From contig CAMOER010000063.1 of assembly GCA_946612455.1 (NCBI GenBank), positions 1 to 6,588 on the forward strand: a DNA stretch of 6,588 nucleotides, written 5' to 3'. This document shows positions 1 through 5,110 of this stretch, one piece after another. The DNA is from UBA3305 sp002373555 (GTDB lineage: Bacteria > Bacillota > Clostridia > Lachnospirales > Lachnospiraceae). The position numbers and the translations under genes were made by a program. The notes beneath the pieces are model-generated. The model did not search any database, had not been told where the DNA came from, and was given only the letters and a program-made list of their open reading frames with translations. How positions within the stretch are numbered: position 1 is the stretch's first letter; each line of letters starts with the position of its first letter.

Positions 1-9
1 AAATAGCAT
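1..9 (-). CDS. First three codons of a gene that leaves the window (unknown product)
   Basis: An ATG at the very edge of the window (Met-Leu-Phe so far) is preceded at good distance by GGAGG in the sequence AGGAGGCCCACATG. The same 14 bases occur before the ATG of the 81-aa gene that starts at 453, which makes this a believable start site. The stop codon of the 39-aa gene lies 10 nt upstream. Nothing can be said about the product. Confidence 0.5.
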
Positions 10-19
10 GTGGGCCTCC

Positions 20-139
20 TCAATCTTCATTCGGTTTGTAGAAAGGGCATTCCGGACAGGCACAAACAAGCTCGCCGTCTTCGGAGAAGTAGTAGTCATC
101 TCCGTACCCGGTGCATTCGTAACAGATATCGTCCTCCAT
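20..139 (-). CDS. 39-aa Cys-rich small protein, likely zinc-binding
   Basis: A very short gene with a clear ribosome site (AAAGGAG, 6 nt before the ATG). The protein is acidic and has five cysteines: C6 and C9 (a CxxC pair), then C26, C28 and C31 (CxCxxC) just before the C-terminus, with a Tyr/Asp/Glu-rich middle. Two Cys clusters of this kind suggest one zinc or other metal site of the zinc-ribbon type; this is inference. It ends in CPFYKPNED, and CPFYKP also occurs in the 76-aa Cys-rich protein encoded at 1015-1245. Its stop sits 10 nt before the next ATG (position 9), so the two are probably co-transcribed. Function unknown. Small zinc-finger proteins like this are common in Clostridia phages. 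Confidence 0.7.
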   Translation of the reverse strand: MEDDICYECTGYGDDYYFSEDGELVCACPECPFYKPNED

Positions 140-160
140 GGAGTGCTCCTTTCAGCGGAT

Positions 161-201
161 AGAAAAGGAAAGGCCCTCGCTGATGGTGAGTCGGCGAGGG
201 C
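161..201 (-). terminator. Terminator-like hairpin after the 81-aa gene
   Basis: On the minus strand an 8-bp perfect GC-rich stem (GCCCTCGC / GCGAGGGC, positions 194-201 and 173-180) encloses a 13-nt loop (CGACTCACCATCA) and is followed by the pyrimidine tract CTTTCCTTTTCT. It lies a few bases past the stop of the 81-aa gene. The stem is that of an intrinsic terminator, but the U-tract is interrupted by C, so termination may be partial, with read-through to the 39-aa gene. Confidence 0.6.
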
Positions 202-207
202 GGCGTT

Positions 208-453
208 TCAGGAATTGGATTTTGCTTTGCATTTCTTTTCAAGGTAGTTATAAATGGCGAGCATGACCTCCATGGCCAGCGGGTGATTCTTCCACTTGCC
301 GCCGACCAGTTCACAGGCGTCCTTCGCGGCACGCTCCCAGAACGGGAGACACTCAGGTGTGCCGTTGGCGGGCGGGTCGTTGTGGTCACGGAGGAAACGA
401 TAGGCATCGTTCAGGATGTCGTGTTCATCCTGGGGAATCGCAGGTGATTTCAT
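208..453 (-). CDS. 81-aa hypothetical phage protein
   Basis: A small soluble protein with no signal peptide or membrane segment and no motif I recognise. The N-terminal part is acidic and His/Asp-rich (DEHDILNDAYRFLRDHND), followed by a Pro/Gly turn, then two predicted helices, the first around WERAAKDACELVGGKW and the second around AMEVMLAIYNYLEKK, with a basic tail. Cysteines at about 35, 47 and 75 are not arranged as a metal site. The ATG is preceded by AGGAGG with a 5-nt spacer, so the start is secure. It stands between two terminator-like hairpins and may therefore be expressed partly on its own, or be read at reduced level from the upstream operon. It resembles small helical accessory proteins found near ArpU-type regulators in Firmicute prophages; function unknown. 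Confidence 0.75.
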   Translation of the reverse strand: MKSPAIPQDEHDILNDAYRFLRDHNDPPANGTPECLPFWERAAKDACELVGGKWKNHPLAMEVMLAIYNYLEKKCKAKSNS

Positions 454-470
454 GTGGGCCTCCTGATGGG

Positions 471-512
471 AGGGAAGGGAAAGACCTCCGCAGGTGATGC
501 CTACGGAGGTCT
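471..512 (-). terminator. Terminator-like hairpin at the end of the nrdD operon
   Basis: On the minus strand a 9-bp perfect stem (AGACCTCCG / CGGAGGTCT, positions 504-512 and 482-490) surrounds a 13-nt loop (TAGGCATCACCTG) and is followed by TTCCCTTCCCT. It lies about 50 nt past the stop of the ArpU-like gene and just before the ribosome site of the 81-aa gene. This fits an intrinsic terminator of the upstream operon or an attenuator in a leader. The tail is pyrimidine-rich but poor in U, so efficiency is uncertain. Confidence 0.6.
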
Positions 513-533
513 CAGTCCACTTTTGATGAGTGT

Positions 534-539
534 ATCATA
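534..539 (-). promoter_or_regulatory. Weak candidate extended -10 promoter box
   Basis: In the gap between the ArpU-like gene and the 81-aa gene the minus strand reads TGATATGAT, which matches an extended -10 element (TGn followed by TATGAT, one mismatch to TATAAT). No convincing -35 box is seen 17 nt upstream. Transcription from it would start near 527 and run directly into the 482-512 hairpin, so it would give an attenuator-like leader for the 81-aa gene. Only the box itself supports this. Confidence 0.2.
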
Positions 540-559
540 TCACGATGGGAAGGCGGGCA

Positions 560-1018
560 TCAAGGGACATCGCCGGGCATTTTTTCAGATTCAAAAAAGT
601 TTTTGTATTCGATGCCTACCGTGTCCAAACCAAGGAGGGCCTGAGTCTGTTTGCGGCGTACTGTCCGGTCATGTAGCTGCATGATATCAGCGATCTCACG
701 CCATTCCCGGAAGCCGAGGTACCGGAGCTCCAGAATCATTTTCTCATCCTCGTCCTCTACATGGGCAAGGACAGACCGAATCTGTGCCTTTGCCTCTGTC
801 AGCCTGCTCTCGGCTTCCTTGATCTCGTCTTTCAAATCGACAATCTTGGCGATCATATCTTCCATGCTGTGCACATTCCGGGTGTGGCTGACCACGTCCT
901 GCTGCATATTGCAGCTGATGCCGGTGACCGAATCATTGAGCCGATCCAGGATGCCCTGCTTTTTGACAATCTCCTTGTTCAGATAAAAGGTCTGCGCGAA
1001 GAATTCTTTTGCTGTCAA
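560..1018 (-). CDS. DUF1492/ArpU-type phage regulator (sigma-70 region-4-like HTH)
   Basis: A 152-aa protein beginning MTAKEFFAQ when the TTG at 1018 is used; DUF1492 proteins characteristically start with MTAKEYL or similar. A GTG further upstream (1036) gives 158 aa but has no ribosome site, while TTG has AAGGAG at 1026-1031 with a 7-nt spacer and overlaps the upstream stop as TTGA, like the other junctions of this operon. Residues about 50-90 are rich in Glu, Lys and Ala in a heptad-like pattern and probably form a coiled coil. Residues about 92-128 (EKMILELRYLGFREWREIAD, then DRTVRRKQTQAL) look like sigma-70 region 4, a DNA-binding helix-turn-helix. The family includes ArpU/late-control proteins near the early-late boundary of Firmicute phages; the role in turning on late genes is inferred. 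A hairpin follows downstream. Confidence 0.85.
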   Translation of the reverse strand: MTAKEFFAQTFYLNKEIVKKQGILDRLNDSVTGISCNMQQDVVSHTRNVHSMEDMIAKIVDLKDEIKEAESRLTEAKAQIRSVLAHVEDEDEKMILELRYLGFREWREIADIMQLHDRTVRRKQTQALLGLDTVGIEYKNFFESEKMPGDVP

Positions 1019-1245
1019 ATCAACGCTCCTTGCCACGGCATTTCGCCGTTGTAGTATTTCTCGGCGATGGCCTGCTGTTTCTCCACTGGCATGCTGGCGA
1101 TCCTTGCCAGAGCGCGGCGTGTATCTCGCTCAGCCTTCCACCGGGGCTTATAGAAGGGGCACTTATCGTATTGCCCATTGCAGCCCTTGCAGGTCAGCAG
1201 AGAACATTTCCTGCCGGGCTTCAGGGCAAAACACTTCTCGTTCAT
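1015..1245 (-). CDS. 76-aa Cys-rich phage protein
   Basis: A small protein with five cysteines in the N-terminal 30 residues (C5, C14, C19, C22, C29), ending that part with CPFYKP, followed by a basic helical segment (KAERDTRRALARIASMP) and a conserved-looking tail AEKYYNGEMPWQG. Proteins of this form, Cys-rich head plus a 'RIASLP...IAEKYY.G.MPW' tail, are widespread in Clostridia phages and prophages as unnamed hypothetical proteins (recalled from family knowledge, not searched). The head probably binds a metal. The start is secure: AGGAGG lies 9 nt before the ATG, inside the end of nrdG, and the ATG overlaps the nrdG stop as ATGA. Its own end overlaps the start of the ArpU-like gene as TTGA. 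Function unknown. Confidence 0.8.
   Translation of the reverse strand: MNEKCFALKPGRKCSLLTCKGCNGQYDKCPFYKPRWKAERDTRRALARIASMPVEKQQAIAEKYYNGEMPWQGALI
1026..1031 (-). promoter_or_regulatory. Ribosome binding site deciding a TTG start
   Basis: AAGGAG lies 7 nt before TTG (1018-1016) and inside the last codons of the 76-aa gene. It is downstream of the alternative GTG at 1036, so it can only serve the TTG. This sets the N-terminus of the ArpU-like protein at MTAKEFF. Confidence 0.75.
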
Positions 1246-1724
1246 CTGGTCAGTCCTCCTGGGGGCAGATTGGTTTTCAAATCGATGATCCGCTGGTTCC
1301 GGCTGCCGCGGAAGGCAAGACCGGCGTCACGTTCATCTTCCAGGAAGGGGCCGTCCACTACCACATCCACGTAGGACAGCAGGGGCGATTGGGCGACCTC
1401 TTCCAGACGGTTGCCGGTGTACAGCCAGATATCCTTATCAGGAAACACAGCTTTCAGCTTTCTGAGGAAAGGCAGTAGGACTTCCTGGTTCTCCGGCTCC
1501 ATGGGCTCGCCGCCGAGAATGGAAAGGCCCTGAATCCAGCTGGGACTCAGGGCTTCCAGGACGGTATCTTCAGTTTGTTTGGTGAATGGCTCTCCGTAAT
1601 CAAAATCCCAGGCCTCCGTGTTGAAGCAACCGGCGCAGTGCCTTCGGCAGCCGGACACAAACAAGGATACCCGGACTCCGAGGCCGTTGGCGATGTCTGT
1701 CTTTTTGATGGTGGCGTAGTTCAT
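1242..1724 (-). CDS. nrdG: Anaerobic ribonucleotide reductase activating enzyme
   Basis: A radical SAM enzyme of 160 aa, close to the usual NrdG length of about 155. The CxxxCxxC motif that holds the [4Fe-4S] cluster is C26-C30-C33, within SGCRRHCAGC; the SAM-binding GGEP motif (LSILGGEP) follows at about residue 90. WLYTG and VDVVVDGPF further on are typical of the family. NrdG cleaves S-adenosylmethionine with reducing power from flavodoxin or ferredoxin and takes a hydrogen from the C-terminal glycine of NrdD, making the glycyl radical. Here the partner NrdD is encoded in the same operon, separated by one small gene. The ATG has AGGAGG 4 nt before it and overlaps the preceding stop as ATGA, so translation is probably coupled. 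The protein appears intact. Confidence 0.95.
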   Translation of the reverse strand: MNYATIKKTDIANGLGVRVSLFVSGCRRHCAGCFNTEAWDFDYGEPFTKQTEDTVLEALSPSWIQGLSILGGEPMEPENQEVLLPFLRKLKAVFPDKDIWLYTGNRLEEVAQSPLLSYVDVVVDGPFLEDERDAGLAFRGSRNQRIIDLKTNLPPGGLTR

Positions 1725-1990
1725 GAATCCTCCTGATCGGAATGGCGAGCCTTCTGTTCAGCGATGGCTTTTGTATACACATTGTGGGATTCCCTCATAT
1801 TCTGACCGCAGTAGAGCCAATCGTCACCCCGCCACACATGGAAGACCGGAGAACGGCCGAACGGGTTTCCATCCGGTCTGTCTTTGGTCACATAAGCAGC
1901 AACTTCGCCACAGCTGGCAAGCAGGTGTACTTCCTTATCCGAACCGAAGGAATCCAGCCAAGCCTGACGCATGCTTTTCTTTTCACTCAC
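1721..1990 (-). CDS. 89-aa unknown protein between nrdD and nrdG
   Basis: A small soluble protein that I do not recognise. It has a charged N-terminus, a central segment with VHLLASCGEVAAYVTKDRPD and HVWRGDDWLYCGQNM, and an acidic/basic tail. There is no signal peptide or membrane helix. Two cysteines (C27, C61), three Trp and several Asp/Gly turns suggest a compact beta-rich fold. It starts with GTG that overlaps the nrdD stop as GTGA, with AAAGGG about 9 nt upstream as a modest ribosome site; its stop overlaps the nrdG ATG as ATGA. This double coupling indicates expression in step with the reductase and its activase. A role in supporting, assembling or regulating the reductase is possible but purely from position; a passenger gene is equally possible. 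An internal ATG at codon 7 is an alternative start. Confidence 0.8.
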   Translation of the reverse strand: MSEKKSMRQAWLDSFGSDKEVHLLASCGEVAAYVTKDRPDGNPFGRSPVFHVWRGDDWLYCGQNMRESHNVYTKAIAEQKARHSDQEDS

Positions 1991-4155
1991 AGATGCAGCA
2001 CCCTTTCCGCAATTTCCTGGGTCCGACCCTGGTTGAAATAGTTAGTGCCCAGATACCCACAGACACGGCGGCACACGTTCATGCGCTTTTCATCCCTGTT
2101 TCCGCAGTTCGGGCACTCCCAGATAAGCTTGCCATCTTCCTGTACAATTTGAATCTCTCCGTCAAAGCCGCAAACCTGACAGTAATCGCTCTTGGTATTC
2201 AGCTCGGCGTACATGATGTGATCATAGATATAACGCATGACGGCCAGCACGGCGGGAATGTTGTGTTGCATGTTGGGCACTTCCACATAGGAGATCGCAC
2301 CACCGGGAGACAGCGCCTGGAACTCCGCCTCAAAGCCCAGTTTGGAAAAGGCATCGATGGGCTCTGTCACATGCACGTGATAGCTGTTGGTGATATAGTT
2401 CTTATCCGTGACATGCGGGATGATGCCGAAGCGACGCTGAAGGCATTGGGCAAACTTGTAGGTGCTGCTTTCCATTGGCGTGCCATACAGGCTGTAGGAG
2501 ATGTTCTCAGCCTCACGCCACTGCTTAGTCTTGGCGTTCAGGAATTCCATCACCTTCACGGCAAAGTCATGACCGGCGGGATCGGTATGGCTGACACCCT
2601 TCATCCGGTACACACACTCGCACAGGCCGGCGTAGCCCAGGGAGATGGTGGAGTAGTTGTCGTACAGCAGCTTGTCGATCTTTTGGCCTTTGCCAAGCCG
2701 TGCAATCGCGCCATGCTGCCAGAGGATCGGGGCCACATCCGAAGGGGTACCCAGAAGGGTCTCATGCCGGATACGCAGGGCTTTATGACACAACTCAGTA
2801 CGTTCCTCCATGAGCTTCCAGAAAGCATCCTCGTTTCCATCTGCCGAACAGGCCACATCCACCAGGTTGATGGTAACTGCTCCCTGATTGAAGCGGCCAT
2901 AATACTTGTGTGTTCCGTCAGGATTCAGGCCAACGGTATCAGGAGTGAGAAATGCCCGGCAGCCCATGCAGGTATAGACATCGCCGTTCTTCAGCTGCTT
3001 CATGATCTTGGCGCTGATATAATCCGGCACCATGCGCCGGGCAGTACACTTGGCCGCCAGTTCCGTCAGGTACCAGTAGGGGCTGTCCTTGGTCATGTTG
3101 TCCTCATCCAGGACATAGATCAGTTTCGGGAAGGCAGGAGACACCCAAACGCCCACCTCATTCTTGATTCCCTGATAGCGCTGCTTCAGGGTTTCTTCGA
3201 TGATCAGGGCGAGGTCTTTCCGGGTGCGCCCTTCCGGCACTTCATCCAGATACATGAAAACCGACACAAAGGGGGTCTGGCCATTGGTGGTCAGCAGGGT
3301 CTGAATCTGGTACTGAATCGTCTGCACGCCACGATTAATCTCTTTCCGGACGCGCATTTCCGCAATCCGATAGATCTCATTGTCAGAGCAGATGCAGCCG
3401 ATCTCCTGCATTTCTTCCCGGACCTCCTTACGGTATTTCTGCCGGGATACATCCACGAACGGCGCGAGGTGTGCCAGGGAGATGGTCTGACCGCCATATG
3501 TGTTGCTGGCAACCTGAGCAATGATCTGTGTGGCGATATTGCAGGCGGTGGAAAAACTGTGGGGCTTTTCAATCAGAGTGCCGGTAATGACCGTGCCGTT
3601 TTGCAGCATGTCCTCCAGATTGACCAGCTCACAGTTGGAGATCGGGCCGGATACATAGCCCATGTCATGGATGTGGATCATGCCCTCATCGTGGGCATGG
3701 ATGACATCCTCGGGAAAGATGTAACGGCGGCAGATATCTTCGGATACCTCCGATGCGAGGTAATCCCGCATGGTGCTGTTGATGATGGGGTCTTTGTTGG
3801 CGTTCTCCTGCCGCGCCGTCTCGCTGTCATGACTGAGAAGCGCCAGGATCTTTTTGTCCGTGGTGTTCCGCTCGCGCAGCTGAGCGTGCTTCATACGGTA
3901 CTCGCTGTAGTGGAGCGCCAGTCGAGCATGATCCGCTTCGATCAGCTCATCGATCACCATGTCCTGAATTTCTTCCACATGGACCGGACGGTTGAGCTTG
4001 TGAATCCGGCGCTCGATCCTGCCGACGATAAAGCCGATCTCCATCTCGGACAGCTGATCCTTGGGATCGACCTCTTTATTAGCTGCATCGACAGCGGTGA
4101 TAATCTTACTGAAGTCATAGGGCACTTCGCGCCCATCACGCTTGATGATTCTCAT
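1987..4155 (-). CDS. nrdD: Anaerobic (class III) ribonucleoside-triphosphate reductase
   Basis: A 722-aa glycyl-radical enzyme, full length for the family, that reduces ribonucleoside triphosphates to dNTPs without oxygen. Residues 1-95 are an ATP-cone (MRIIKRDGREVPYDFSKI) for allosteric control of activity. The catalytic barrel follows, with C175 in SNCELVNLEDM and C399 in CMGCRAFL as the likely active-site cysteines (assigned from position and known NrdD motifs). Near the end C659, C662, C681 and C684 form the zinc site. The glycyl-radical motif is RVCGYLG with G700 as the radical residue. All key parts are present, so the enzyme should be functional with NrdG. GGAGG lies 7 nt before the ATG. 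The gene heads a five-gene coupled operon. In most phages NrdD raises the dNTP supply for phage replication in anaerobic hosts. No obvious NrdR box was seen in the short upstream gap. Confidence 0.97.
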   Translation of the reverse strand: MRIIKRDGREVPYDFSKIITAVDAANKEVDPKDQLSEMEIGFIVGRIERRIHKLNRPVHVEEIQDMVIDELIEADHARLALHYSEYRMKHAQLRERNTTDKKILALLSHDSETARQENANKDPIINSTMRDYLASEVSEDICRRYIFPEDVIHAHDEGMIHIHDMGYVSGPISNCELVNLEDMLQNGTVITGTLIEKPHSFSTACNIATQIIAQVASNTYGGQTISLAHLAPFVDVSRQKYRKEVREEMQEIGCICSDNEIYRIAEMRVRKEINRGVQTIQYQIQTLLTTNGQTPFVSVFMYLDEVPEGRTRKDLALIIEETLKQRYQGIKNEVGVWVSPAFPKLIYVLDEDNMTKDSPYWYLTELAAKCTARRMVPDYISAKIMKQLKNGDVYTCMGCRAFLTPDTVGLNPDGTHKYYGRFNQGAVTINLVDVACSADGNEDAFWKLMEERTELCHKALRIRHETLLGTPSDVAPILWQHGAIARLGKGQKIDKLLYDNYSTISLGYAGLCECVYRMKGVSHTDPAGHDFAVKVMEFLNAKTKQWREAENISYSLYGTPMESSTYKFAQCLQRRFGIIPHVTDKNYITNSYHVHVTEPIDAFSKLGFEAEFQALSPGGAISYVEVPNMQHNIPAVLAVMRYIYDHIMYAELNTKSDYCQVCGFDGEIQIVQEDGKLIWECPNCGNRDEKRMNVCRRVCGYLGTNYFNQGRTQEIAERVLHL

Positions 4156-4185
4156 TTGTCAGCCTCCAATAATGACTTTACGAAG

Positions 4186-4212
4186 GCCCCAGCAGCGGGG
4201 TGCCACTGGGGC
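4186..4212 (-). repeat. Stem-loop in the gap before nrdD
   Basis: A perfect 7-bp GC-rich inverted repeat (GCCCCAG / CTGGGGC) with a 13-nt loop, minus-strand sense TGGCACCCCGCTG. It fills the 66-nt gap between the DUF6551-like gene and nrdD. The minus-strand sequence after the stem (CTTCGTAAAG) has no U-run, so it is not a standard intrinsic terminator. It could be an mRNA processing or stability element, a weak terminator, or an attenuator that sets nrdD expression apart from the upstream genes. An alternative shorter pairing (CCCC/GGGG around GCTGCT) is also possible. Confidence 0.55.
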
Positions 4213-4221
4213 TGAAAAATG

Positions 4222-5109
4222 TCAGGCGACCTCATCGTACAGCATGTACGGATTCAAGGAGCCTTTCTTGCTACCTTTGTTGTAAAGCTTGATCATAGCA
4301 AAGGCATAGCGTGAATCCATACTGCCGATATCCGATCTGTTCTTAGCCAGAGTGCGGGGATCTGCTTTTTCCATGCTTTTGATAAAGCGATCACGACTGT
4401 AGTTCTTTTTGCAGGCCTTCAGGAAAACAAAAATGCCGCCAAAGATGTTAGCGGCAAGGCTCCAGTGTTCTCCGTGCCAGCAGGCCTTGAGAAGGGAGAG
4501 AGCTTCTGAGAAGATTTCCGGGTCTTCGTTATATTTGCGCCACATCTTGTCTACACATCCCATGGTATTCATAGCGGAACTGCTCTTGTAGGCAATCTTG
4601 AAGCCAACATCTGTGACGCGCTTCTCAAAATCGATAGCTGCGGCATCACCAGAAATAATCAGAGCTTTGATTCGAGCAGCGCTGGCCACATCCTGCGATT
4701 CACCACGCTGGAGCGCAAACAGGTAGGCTTCGTCCGCATAGGTCAGCCCATGGAAGATCATGCACATGACTGGGAAGTTCTCAAACTTATGAATCTTTTT
4801 CAGGGCAGCCAGAGTGTGGGCACCATCGAAGACATAGTAGTGGCCTTCGCGGAAGCTGATCTTCAGGGGATTCACGAGACGGGGATCAAAATTCTCAACA
4901 ATCTTATTTACGCGGTTCATCTTGATGTCGCGCTGGTAGGAAGTGTCGCTTTCAATCATTGTGCTGTAGAGAGTGTCGAATTCAACACCGCAGTGCTCGT
5001 TAAGCATACGGATTCTCGTGCTGTCAGTATTGGAAAGCTTGACGTGGATAGCTTTCTGCTGGGCAGAAGCATTGATGTTGGGACGGGCGTTGTGATTTTT
5101 GCGACTCAT
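4222..5109 (-). CDS. DUF6551-like ParB/sulfiredoxin-fold protein
   Basis: A 295-aa protein whose first half matches the ParB-like N-terminal (ParB/Srx) fold: a YQR element at 58-60, the helix RVNKIVENFDPRLVNPLKIS, then the strand-turn motif YYVFDGAHTL with D95-G96-A97-H98-T99, and further on YADEAYLFALQRGE. I recall the phage family DUF6551 with this order; that assignment is by eye. The second half is mostly helical, with no recognised catalytic motif, a Cys-containing stretch (LKACWHGEHW) and a basic C-terminal region. Members of this fold act as DNA-binding CTPases, nucleases or other nucleotide enzymes, so the activity here is open. The start is secure: AAGGAGG lies 9 nt before the ATG inside the preceding gene, whose stop ends 1 nt before this ATG. 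Co-expression with the upstream ParB-like gene is thus likely. Confidence 0.85.
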   Translation of the reverse strand: MSRKNHNARPNINASAQQKAIHVKLSNTDSTRIRMLNEHCGVEFDTLYSTMIESDTSYQRDIKMNRVNKIVENFDPRLVNPLKISFREGHYYVFDGAHTLAALKKIHKFENFPVMCMIFHGLTYADEAYLFALQRGESQDVASAARIKALIISGDAAAIDFEKRVTDVGFKIAYKSSSAMNTMGCVDKMWRKYNEDPEIFSEALSLLKACWHGEHWSLAANIFGGIFVFLKACKKNYSRDRFIKSMEKADPRTLAKNRSDIGSMDSRYAFAMIKLYNKGSKKGSLNPYMLYDEVA

Positions 5110-5110
5110 T

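Noticed and set aside
575..605. A/T-rich stretch with runs of A and T near the end of the ArpU-like gene
   Set aside because: It is in frame coding (Tyr-Lys-Asn-Phe-Phe-Glu) and has no GC-rich stem beside it, so it is not a terminator.
1019..1036. GTG at 1036 as start of the ArpU-like gene
   Set aside because: There is no ribosome site before it, and the six added residues are unlike the family, which begins MTAKE. TTG at 1018 has AAGGAG and the TTGA overlap.
1723..4215. An 830-codon open frame on the plus strand opposite nrdD
   Set aside because: It is codon-aligned antisense to nrdD, so it stays open simply because nrdD rarely uses the codons TTA, CTA and TCA. Its protein has low-complexity, His/Ile/Asp-rich antisense character with no known motif, while nrdD is beyond doubt.
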